A program made the position numbers and the translations under genes. Below, in pieces: positions 1 through 5,817 of a DNA stretch of 6,543 bases (position 1 is its first letter; every line of letters starts with the position of its first letter). The notes beneath the pieces were generated by a model. The model saw only the letters and a program-made list of their open reading frames with translations, had not been told where the DNA came from and did no database searches. Origin of the DNA: an uncultured Rhizobiaceae group bacterium (GTDB lineage: Bacteria > Pseudomonadota > Alphaproteobacteria > Rhizobiales > Rhizobiaceae); the NCBI GenBank assembly GCA_937951455.1, contig CALFBU010000065.1, forward strand, positions 1-6,543, read 5' to 3'.

Positions 1-1128
1 ATGGCCAGGATCACCGTGTACCATCCAGTTGGAAAGTGCCAAACCAACGCCTCCCCCTTGGGAAAAGCCAGCCATGACGGCACAGGCACACCAGAAATTG
101 GTTAGCCCATCCACTGGCCCCACCAACGGATTGCCATCGGGGGCAAAGGTAAACGGCCCGTTGATGGTTTGTTTAATGCCCGCATTTTCAAAGGCTGGAA
201 AATGTTTAAAACCAATTTCAAGTGAAGGCGAAATACGCTCGAGATCAGGCTGCAGAAGCTCGTGGCCAAAATCCCACGGTGTTTCATTTGGTGACCATGG
301 CTTACAGGCTTTTTCGTAGGTTCCCAACAAAAGGCCCGTGCGTTCCTGACGGGTATAAATCTCGCCCTTGAAATCAATCACGCCGACCAATTCGCGACCT
401 GTATCCTGATTGAACTCCAGCACCTCTGGCATTTCTTCTGTGAGCAAATACATGTGTTCCATGGCAAGGACAGGCAGTTCAAGACCCACCATGCGCCCTA
501 CTTCACGCGCCCAAAGCCCACCAGCGTTGACCACATGCTCACAGCGGATCGTGCCTTTTTCGGTAACGACATTCCAAGTGCCATCTACATCTTGCGTTAA
601 TTCTTCAACACGGTTTCTCAATTCGATATCCGCGCCGAGAACCTTGGCAGCCTTTGCATAAGCATGCGTTGTGCCTGATGGATCAAGATGGCCTTCAACC
701 GGATCCCAAAGCGCACCCACAAAATTTGTTTCATCCATCAGCGGGAACATTGCCTTGGCTTCGGAAGGTGTGATGATTTCCGTCTCCATGCCCAGGCATC
801 GCCCTTGTGCTTGGGTCAAGCGAAGAAAATCCATGCGCTCTTCCGAGTCAGCCATCATGACGCCACCCGTCAAATGCAGCCCGCAAGATTGACCTGAAAT
901 TTCTTCCAACTCATCATAAAGCGAAACGGTGTAAGCCTGTAGTTTGGCAACATTCGGGTCGCCATTAAGCGTATGAAACCCGCCTGCCGCATGCCAGGAA
1001 GAACCGGATGTTAGTTCGGAGCGCTCAATGAGCAAAACATCTTTCCAGCCCGCTTTTGCCAAGTGATAAAGCACAGAGCAACCAACCACGCCCCCGCCGA
1101 TGACAACTGCACGATATGAATCTTTCAT
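1..1128 (-). CDS. GcvT-type FAD-dependent dimethylglycine/sarcosine dehydrogenase, N-terminal part (partial)
   Basis: Open reading frame of 376 codons starting at 1128 and running off the left edge with no stop. The dinucleotide-binding motif GGGVVG is at residues 11-16, followed by the acidic end of strand 2 (LLIER, E35) and SGSSWHAAGG at 41-50. In the dimethylglycine dehydrogenase family the His of this WHAAG motif carries covalent FAD, so H46 is the candidate here. The DAO-type fold ends with INGP (322-325), PDGNPLVGP (330-338) and GGGVGLAL near 358-365, which place the flavin under the substrate. Family members are about 800-850 residues with C-terminal GcvT (tetrahydrofolate-binding) domains, which would lie outside the window. 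Expected reaction: oxidative demethylation of dimethylglycine or sarcosine-like N-methyl amines, passing the one-carbon unit to folate; exact substrate unknown. The start is supported by AAAAGGAT 5-12 bases upstream (1134-1141 area on the minus strand). It is transcribed divergently from the methyltransferase gene. Confidence 0.9.
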   Translation of the reverse strand, partial: MKDSYRAVVIGGGVVGCSVLYHLAKAGWKDVLLIERSELTSGSSWHAAGGFHTLNGDPNVAKLQAYTVSLYDELEEISGQSCGLHLTGGVMMADSEERMDFLRLTQAQGRCLGMETEIITPSEAKAMFPLMDETNFVGALWDPVEGHLDPSGTTHAYAKAAKVLGADIELRNRVEELTQDVDGTWNVVTEKGTIRCEHVVNAGGLWAREVGRMVGLELPVLAMEHMYLLTEEMPEVLEFNQDTGRELVGVIDFKGEIYTRQERTGLLLGTYEKACKPWSPNETPWDFGHELLQPDLERISPSLEIGFKHFPAFENAGIKQTINGPFTFAPDGNPLVGPVDGLTNFWCACAVMAGFSQGGGVGLALSNWMVHGDPGH

Positions 1129-1315
1129 TTTAATCCTTTTGCCGATGAAGCGATTATTTCACTTTGAGGTTCTCTCACAATTTAAGAACTTTAATTCCAT
1201 TCAAAATTCTACTATAGCCTACAATTAAATCTGGCATTTAATAGAGCTTATTCAAAGAAATTAAGCGTCTATTTTTGCATAAATTTGCGACATTAATCTT
1301 GGTAGAGGCATTCTC
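1129..1315. promoter_or_regulatory. Divergent intergenic region between dehydrogenase and methyltransferase genes
   Basis: The 187 bases separate two divergent starts and must hold both promoters unless transcription enters from farther away. The stretch is strongly AT-rich. I found no -35/-10 pair with good spacing in either direction; a minus-strand TATAGT (plus-strand actata, about 1211-1216) is a possible -10 for the dehydrogenase but lacks a recognisable -35. It contains the 7-base inverted repeat listed separately. The methyltransferase ribosome site AGAGG is at 1304-1308, seven bases before its ATG; the dehydrogenase site (AAAAGGAT on the minus strand) is near 1134-1141. Confidence 0.5.
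1224..1242. repeat. 7-base perfect inverted repeat (possible operator)
   Basis: ATTAAAT (1224-1230), spacer CTGGC, ATTTAAT (1236-1242): perfect 7-base arms with a 5-base spacer, in the middle of the divergent intergenic region. The geometry suits a dimeric repressor or activator controlling the dehydrogenase and/or the methyltransferase. The arms are pure A/T in an AT-rich stretch, so chance occurrence is a real possibility, and no regulator gene is in the window. It is not a terminator: the arms are weak and no T-run follows. Confidence 0.3.
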
Positions 1316-1975
1316 ATGAATTTGTTGAAATTCAAAATACAAAAACAACTTTACAAGCTTAAAGCAAAGTTTTCAGGAGATCAGGCTGCGCAATCAAAAA
1401 TCACAGGCGAAGAACTGCGCGAATATTGGTCAAACCCGCCAGATGATAAAAACAAACCTGAAGCATATAAGGATGAGACTGCCCGCTCGGACTATCTCGT
1501 CTCACTAATGGATCAATACGCCAAAAAGAATGATCAAATTTTTGAACTTGGGTGTAATATCGGCAGAAATCTAAACCATCTATATATCAATGGTTATATG
1601 GATCTCTCCTCCGTAGAGATTAACACTGGCGCATCGGAACAGCTTCGTAAAAACTTCCCTGAAATGGCAGCCAATTCGCAACTTCATAATTCAGCCGCAG
1701 AAGAATTTATGGCGACACTCGAAGATAATTCGTTCGACATCATGTATACCATGGCGGTTCTTCTACATATTCACCCTGAAAGCGAATGGATCTTTGAGCA
1801 TATGGTTCGAGCAACCAAAAAACATCTCATCATCATCGAAGCCGAAACCTCAGTCGAATACAAACTTTATGCCCGCGACTATAAAGCTATTTTTGAAGGA
1901 CTGGGCATGACAGAAGTTTTCAGCGAACCTATGCCTGTTATGTCAAACTATATGACACGGGTTTTCAAAAAGTAA
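1316..1975 (+). CDS. Class I SAM-dependent methyltransferase (substrate unknown)
   Basis: A 219-residue protein with one Rossmann-like methyltransferase domain. SAM motif I is IFELGCNIGRN at 75-85, the acidic residue after strand 2 is E101 in SSVEIN, and FDIMYTMAVLLHIHP at 140-154 matches the motif IV/post-motif region typical of Methyltransf_11/23/25 proteins. The first 20 residues are Lys-rich and lack a signal peptide or membrane segment, so it should be cytosolic, perhaps touching a membrane or nucleic acid through that basic tail. The start is supported by AGAGG at 1304-1308. Five 60-base lines counted inside it average about 38% G+C, against 47-53% in two lines of the M19 gene, which hints at separate acquisition. 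It stands alone on the plus strand between two minus-strand oxidoreductases, ending one base from the next gene's stop. Similar small proteins occur in glycan or natural-product clusters, but nothing here fixes the acceptor. Confidence 0.85.
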   Translation: MNLLKFKIQKQLYKLKAKFSGDQAAQSKITGEELREYWSNPPDDKNKPEAYKDETARSDYLVSLMDQYAKKNDQIFELGCNIGRNLNHLYINGYMDLSSVEINTGASEQLRKNFPEMAANSQLHNSAAEEFMATLEDNSFDIMYTMAVLLHIHPESEWIFEHMVRATKKHLIIIEAETSVEYKLYARDYKAIFEGLGMTEVFSEPMPVMSNYMTRVFKK

Positions 1976-1976
1976 G

Positions 1977-3284
1977 TTACCCAATAACCGAGAATGACGA
2001 GTTTGGATTGATTTCCCGGTTCCTAGAGAACGTTCCCAGTGAAATGGTATGGCCGATGTTTTCCAGTTCAAACATGACAGGATCAGCATCGTGGTCATGT
2101 CCCTTTTCGCAAGCCTCGATGATGGCTGTCATCATCTTGCCCGCAACCGGTGCGTTTTTGAACTGATTGCCTGACGTCCCACAGGCCATGTAAAATCCTG
2201 GCAGATCAGATTTATCGTAGATCGGAATCCAGTCTTCCGTTACATCATAAAGTGCTACCACACCTTTCGCCTGTTCAGGAATACCCAGCGAAGGCAAGCG
2301 TTGGGCAAAGCGCATGACCAGCGTTTTGTTTTGATCTGTAAATTCTGTGTTGTAATTATCAGGATCGTCTACCCATTCGCGTTCATCACATTCAGGATCT
2401 TCTGAACCTAGCAGAATATTACCGCCAACCTCTGATCTTGCATAAGTAGAAATATCGCTGTCTGAATAGACAAAACCACCATTGCCATAATCGATATCAA
2501 CAGGTGCTTTTACGTGACTTACTTCATGGCGCAAGGCACGTGTCGACATTTTCATGCCATCGCGAACGCCAGCCATCTGGTTGATGATTGAAGAATGTGG
2601 GCCAGCAACATTTACAACGATTTTGGCATCAATCTGCGTACCATCAGCAAGCGTTACACCTGATACACGTCCACCCTCTTGTCTGATTTCTGTAATCTCT
2701 GATTTAAACATGAATTCCGCGCCATGGGCTTCCGCTGCACGTTGGGCATTATGGGCGGAAAGCTTTGGATCTGAGACATAACCGCCAGCCTGGAACAATA
2801 TTGCACCTGGCACTTCGCCGCCTGTCGGTTCACCAAAAGCTTCATCCGTTATCAGTTTTGCCGGTTCATATTTGCGAATATCAATGCCTGGAATTTTCGC
2901 CTTTATATCTTCAGGTGTCAGGTCTTCATAAGGACAGCCGATACGATCCATCGTTTTGCAGGCCTCTACAAGATGTTTGTTGTGAGGCGTCTTCATGACC
3001 AGGCAACCCGTGTCATGGTATTTAATAAGACCCTGCTCGTCTTCAACACCCATATAATTTGCCCAATCCTTCCAGTAGAACCAGCCCTCATAGGCAAGTG
3101 CGCAGGTTTCATAGGCCGAATAATAGGTTCGAATAATCGCGCACGAGCCAGAAGTCGATCCGTAACCAGCTTCAGGCCCCTTATCGATGCTTAATGTCTT
3201 GTATCCTTTTTTGGAAAGCTCAAAAGCCACACAAGCGCCTATTACTCCAGCGCCAATAATGATTGCATCGACTTTTTTGTTCAT
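1977..3284 (-). CDS. FAD-dependent oxidoreductase, DAO family (sarcosine oxidase/amino-acid oxidase-like)
   Basis: Complete 435-residue flavoprotein. The N-terminal FAD site shows VDAIIIGAGVIGACVAFELS, with GAGVIG at 11-16, and D34 at the end of strand 2 (LSID) to hold the ADP ribose. GSTSGSCAIIR at 42-52 resembles the flavin-contacting segment of sarcosine oxidase beta-like proteins. Near the C-terminus, MACGTSGNQFKNAPVAGK is the usual second flavin-contact segment, followed by a tail ending FSRNREINPNSSFSVIG that I recall in this bacterial subgroup. The expected role is cytoplasmic oxidation of a secondary amine or amino acid, giving imine and reduced flavin; whether the acceptor is oxygen or an electron carrier cannot be told. 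Length is slightly above the ~380-410 of single-chain sarcosine oxidases. The start is well supported: AAGGA (plus 3291-3295) lies six bases before the ATG. It is divergent from the DUF971 gene and convergent with the methyltransferase. Confidence 0.88.
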   Translation of the reverse strand: MNKKVDAIIIGAGVIGACVAFELSKKGYKTLSIDKGPEAGYGSTSGSCAIIRTYYSAYETCALAYEGWFYWKDWANYMGVEDEQGLIKYHDTGCLVMKTPHNKHLVEACKTMDRIGCPYEDLTPEDIKAKIPGIDIRKYEPAKLITDEAFGEPTGGEVPGAILFQAGGYVSDPKLSAHNAQRAAEAHGAEFMFKSEITEIRQEGGRVSGVTLADGTQIDAKIVVNVAGPHSSIINQMAGVRDGMKMSTRALRHEVSHVKAPVDIDYGNGGFVYSDSDISTYARSEVGGNILLGSEDPECDEREWVDDPDNYNTEFTDQNKTLVMRFAQRLPSLGIPEQAKGVVALYDVTEDWIPIYDKSDLPGFYMACGTSGNQFKNAPVAGKMMTAIIEACEKGHDHDADPVMFELENIGHTISLGTFSRNREINPNSSFSVIG

Positions 3285-3403
3285 AATTATTCCTTAAAGC
3301 TCAATCAGTTGTACATGATCTGAAATCGTATTACTCATGGTCAAAGATAATGATAATTCAGATTGAATATCAATACGAATTTTGAACAAGGCCAACTTAA
3401 ATA
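3285..3403. promoter_or_regulatory. Divergent intergenic region, oxidoreductase versus DUF971-led gene run
   Basis: 119 bases, AT-rich, between the oxidoreductase start (3284, minus) and the DUF971 start (3404, plus). It must carry the promoter of the minus gene and very likely that of the four-gene plus-strand run. Visible elements are GATAATGATAAT at 3346-3357 (listed separately), a short inverted repeat ATTGA-ATA-TCAAT at 3362-3374, and the palindrome TGTACA at 3310-3315. No convincing -35/-10 pair was found: GATAAT at 3352-3357 could serve as a -10, but no TTGACA-like hexamer lies 16-18 bases upstream. The DUF971 ribosome site is weak (CAAGG at 3387-3391, 12 bases from the ATG). Confidence 0.5.
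3346..3364 (+). promoter_or_regulatory. Fur-box-like tandem GATAAT string (tentative)
   Basis: GATAATGATAAT at 3346-3357 equals the first 12 bases of the classical 19-base Fur consensus (GATAATGATAATCATTATC). The remaining seven bases (TCAGATT) match at only two positions, giving 14/19. It sits in the divergent intergenic region, where it could control both directions. Alphaproteobacteria often use Irr, RirA or Mur rather than classical Fur control, and the genes flanking it have no evident iron role, so the match may be chance or may simply be an AT-rich promoter element. Confidence 0.2.
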
Positions 3404-3748
3404 ATGCAACCCACAAAATTGACAGTTCGCAAGGATAAAAAATCTCTGGAAATCGCTTTTGGGGAAAGTGAAACATACGAACTTACCGCAGAAATGCTTC
3501 GTGTTCTTTCACCTTCTGCGGAAGTACAGGGGCATTCTCCAGAACAACGTAAAACCATTGGCGGCAAACAAAACGTTGAAATCATGAAAATGGAGCCTGT
3601 GGGCAATTATGCGGTTCGCATCACCTTTGATGACATGCATGATACCGGTATTTTCAGCTGGTCGTATTTTCGAGAATTGGGTCAAAACAAAGAGACACGC
3701 TGGGCTGAACATTTATCTGAACTGGCTGAAAAAGGCATGGCGCGCTAA
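3404..3748 (+). CDS. DUF971 (GBBH N-terminal-like) domain protein
   Basis: A 114-residue protein made of one DUF971 / gamma-butyrobetaine hydroxylase N-terminal-like domain. Recognisable segments are LRVLSPSAEVQGH at 32-44, GGKQNVEI at 53-60, and MEPVGNYAVRITFDD at 63-77 followed by HDTGIFSWSYFRELG at 79-93. In eukaryotic gamma-butyrobetaine hydroxylase this domain binds zinc through three Cys and a His; this protein has no cysteine, although H79 is present, so it probably does not bind zinc that way. Stand-alone bacterial copies have no settled function; some relatives are fused to Mrp/ApbC iron-sulfur carriers. Its stop overlaps the amidohydrolase start (TAATG, 3746-3750), which implies translational coupling, and it is probably the first gene of the plus-strand run. 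The start fits the family's N-terminus, although the ribosome site (CAAGG, 12 bases away) is weak. Confidence 0.85.
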   Translation: MQPTKLTVRKDKKSLEIAFGESETYELTAEMLRVLSPSAEVQGHSPEQRKTIGGKQNVEIMKMEPVGNYAVRITFDDMHDTGIFSWSYFRELGQNKETRWAEHLSELAEKGMAR

Positions 3749-4785
3749 TGCTAACAATATATTCTGAAGATCACCGAAAGCGCGAAGCCAAGACCGAGCT
3801 GTGCGGTGGTGTATTGGTAGAACCTTTTGAGAAGCCATCCCGCATGGACTATATACTGGCGCGATTAAAAGAAGTTGAATTAGGCCAAATTTTAGCGCCC
3901 AAAGATCATGGTCTTGAGACAATACTTCAAATCCATGACGCAGATTATGTTTCGTTCTTGGAAACCTGCTGGGATGAATGGACTGCCGCTGGCATGGAAG
4001 GTGAAGCGATTGCTTCATCCTGGCCTGCGCGAAGAATGGCACAAAAATGCCCTGTCGATATTGACGGCAAGCTTGGCTATTACGCACTTGCGGCAGAAAC
4101 TTCTATTACTAAAGGCACCTGGGAAGCCGCACGCGCCAGCGCAAATGTTGCGATTGAAGGCGCGTATCGTTTGATGGATGAAAAAACAATTTTCTCGTTG
4201 TGCCGCCCCCCTGGTCACCATGCAGCGCTGGACATGTACGGCGGCTATTGTTTTTTCAACAATGCAGCACTTGCAGCGCAAACCTTGCTCAATAATGGCG
4301 CGTCAAAAGTAGCGATTCTCGATGTTGATTTTCATCATGGGAACGGCACACAGGATATATTCTATAACCGAAATGATGTTCTGTTTATATCGCTTCACGG
4401 ACGCCCCGAAGATGAATTTCCACATTTTCTTGGATACGCCGATGAGGTTGGTGAGGGTCAGGGCGAAGGCTTTAATTTGAATTTGCCTATGCCCAAAGGC
4501 ACGACATTTGAAACCTGGCGCAAGGCACTTTTTCAAGCCATGGAACGAATAAACCAATATGCGCCAGATGCTGTTATTATTTCGCTGGGTACCGATACAT
4601 TTGAAGAGGACCCTATCAGCTCTTTCAAGCTGAAATCTGACGATTTTTACACCATGGGCCAAGACCTTGTCGCACTTGACCTGCCTACACAGTTCATCAT
4701 GGAAGGTGGCTACGCGATTGATGCAATAGGACTTAATGCGGTCAATGTTTTGCAGGGATATGAAAATGGCGCAAATCAAACTTGA
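3748..4785 (+). CDS. aphA: Acetylpolyamine amidohydrolase (histone deacetylase superfamily, zinc)
   Basis: A 345-residue zinc deacetylase nearly collinear with Mycoplana ramosa acetylpolyamine amidohydrolase (about 341 residues), as I remember that sequence. Catalytic features are CRPPGHHA at 152-159 (H157, H158 general acid/base pair), DVDFHHGNGTQDIFY at 192-206 (zinc ligands D194, H196), GTDTFEEDP at 281-289 (third ligand D283), and EGGYA at 319-323 (transition-state Tyr Y322). Each is offset by one from the Mycoplana residues. AKTELCGG (E17), GEAIASSW (85-92) and AAETSI (115-120) are shared segments characteristic of this polyamine-specific branch. Expected reaction: hydrolysis of N-acetylputrescine, -spermidine or -cadaverine to acetate and free polyamine in the cytoplasm. 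Histones are absent in bacteria, so a 'histone deacetylase' label would mislead. It starts on the TAATG overlap with the DUF971 gene, with AAGG 12 bases upstream. Symbol taken from the Mycoplana gene. Confidence 0.93.
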   Translation: MLTIYSEDHRKREAKTELCGGVLVEPFEKPSRMDYILARLKEVELGQILAPKDHGLETILQIHDADYVSFLETCWDEWTAAGMEGEAIASSWPARRMAQKCPVDIDGKLGYYALAAETSITKGTWEAARASANVAIEGAYRLMDEKTIFSLCRPPGHHAALDMYGGYCFFNNAALAAQTLLNNGASKVAILDVDFHHGNGTQDIFYNRNDVLFISLHGRPEDEFPHFLGYADEVGEGQGEGFNLNLPMPKGTTFETWRKALFQAMERINQYAPDAVIISLGTDTFEEDPISSFKLKSDDFYTMGQDLVALDLPTQFIMEGGYAIDAIGLNAVNVLQGYENGANQT

Positions 4786-4839
4786 TGTTTGTGCATAGTT
4801 GTCGCAAATTTCCTGCTGTTAATCAGGTAAATCACTAAA
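4786..4839 (+). other. 54-base spacer with weak hairpin before the M19-like gene
   Basis: The short gap between the amidohydrolase stop and the M19-like start shows no promoter or terminator. CCTG (4812-4815) and CAGG (4824-4827) can pair across an 8-base loop. The second arm is also the only ribosome-site-like sequence (CAGGT, 11-12 bases before the ATG), so the hairpin could mask it. An in-frame TAA at 4828-4830 fixes the M19 start at 4840 or later. Co-transcription with the upstream genes is likely because there is no terminator. Confidence 0.35.
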
Positions 4840-5817
4840 ATGCACCGTATCGATAATCTTCAATATGCCAATTGGTCAGAAAAAATCTTCCGTCAAATGC
4901 GTGAGGGCAAGGTTGATGCCGTTCATGTGACCATTACCTATCATGAAAACTTTCGTGAGACGGTTGCCAATATCGAGAAATGGAACATATGGTTTGAGCG
5001 GTTTCCTGATTTGATTTTTCACGGAAAAACTGGCGAAGATGTTCGTCTAGCACGCAAGACCAATCGTACAGCTATTTTCTTCGGGTTTCAAAACCCCTCA
5101 CCGATTGAAGACGATATTGGCCTTGTTGAAATCTGCCACATGCTGGGTGCACGTTTCATGCAGTTGACCTACAACAATCAGTCGCTTTTGGCGACAGGGT
5201 GCTATGAGGCCGAGGACACCGGCATTACCCGTATGGGCAAACAAGTCATCAAGGAAATGAACCGCGTTGGGCTTGTGGTTGACATGAGCCACTCTGCTGA
5301 ACGTTCCACGCTTGAAGCCATTGAGATTTCCGAACGCCCAATCGCAATAACGCATGCCAACCCAAATTTCTGGCATCCTGCTCTTCGCAATAAGTCGGAT
5401 GAAGTTCTAAAAGCGCTTGGTCAATCAGGTGGCATGTTGGGGTTTTCCATGTACCCGCATCATCTTAAAGACAAATCAGACTGCACGCTTGAGAGCTTTT
5501 GCGGCATGATCGCCAAAACTGCTGATTTGATGGGTGTAGAAAATATCGGCATTGGCACAGACCTTTGTCAGGATCAACCAGACAGCATCGTTGAATGGAT
5601 GCGTGTTGGTCGCTGGACGAAGGAGATCGATTACGGCGAAGGCTCAGCGTCTGATGCAGGTTTCCCACCCATGCCTGAGTGGTTCAAGGATAATCGGGAT
5701 TTTGACACCATTGAACAGGGTTTAAAAGATATCGGATTTTCAGAAAGTGAAACTGCTGGTATCATGGGTGAAAACTGGTTAGGCTTTTATGATAATAATT
5801 TTGGACCTGTGACATGA
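4840..5817 (+). CDS. M19 'membrane dipeptidase'-family protein with altered metal site
   Basis: A 325-residue TIM-barrel amidohydrolase-fold protein of the renal dipeptidase (M19) family. Family landmarks are GITRMGKQVIKEMNRVG near 128-144, VVDMSH ending at H151, AITHAN with H172, GIGTD with D241, and a C-terminal GENWLGFY. H151 and H172 match the two later His metal ligands and D241 the catalytic Asp. The N-terminal His-x-Asp pair of true dipeptidases is absent (MHRIDNLQYANW), and GFQN puts Gln 84 where the bridging Glu of the VEGG motif is expected. No signal peptide or lipid-anchor site is visible, so it is cytosolic despite the family name. I recall a close subgroup beginning RIDxLQYANW in other proteobacteria, annotated simply as dipeptidase. 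Classical dipeptide hydrolysis is doubtful; a mononuclear amidohydrolase on an amine-derived substrate is my inference. It overlaps the next gene by four bases (ATGA), implying translational coupling. Confidence 0.88.
   Translation: MHRIDNLQYANWSEKIFRQMREGKVDAVHVTITYHENFRETVANIEKWNIWFERFPDLIFHGKTGEDVRLARKTNRTAIFFGFQNPSPIEDDIGLVEICHMLGARFMQLTYNNQSLLATGCYEAEDTGITRMGKQVIKEMNRVGLVVDMSHSAERSTLEAIEISERPIAITHANPNFWHPALRNKSDEVLKALGQSGGMLGFSMYPHHLKDKSDCTLESFCGMIAKTADLMGVENIGIGTDLCQDQPDSIVEWMRVGRWTKEIDYGEGSASDAGFPPMPEWFKDNRDFDTIEQGLKDIGFSESETAGIMGENWLGFYDNNFGPVT

Noticed and set aside
29..897. Plus-strand and minus-strand short frames over the left partial dehydrogenase
   Set aside because: The minus-strand frame through 1128 carries the FAD and DMGDH-family motifs across its entire length; the others are shadows.
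1129..1315. Sigma-70 promoter pairs in both divergent intergenic regions
   Set aside because: Several A/T hexamers resemble a -10, but none has an acceptable -35 at 16-18 bases; reported only as possible elements.
3713..4779. Long minus-strand open frames opposite the amidohydrolase (3713-4087, 4015-4281, 4303-4779)
   Set aside because: They lie wholly or mostly antisense to a gene with clear catalytic motifs, and their translations are Cys/Arg/Ile-rich without family features; shadows.
3748..4785. Histone deacetylase acting on chromatin proteins, or acetoin utilisation AcuC
   Set aside because: The E17 segment, GEAIASSW block and near-equal length match the polyamine-specific branch much better than AcuC or histone deacetylases.
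4786..4845. Missing HxD of the M19 protein explained by a wrong start or a frameshift
   Set aside because: In-frame TAA at 4828-4830 blocks extension, and the short upstream gap does not encode a DGHND-like sequence in any frame that I can see.
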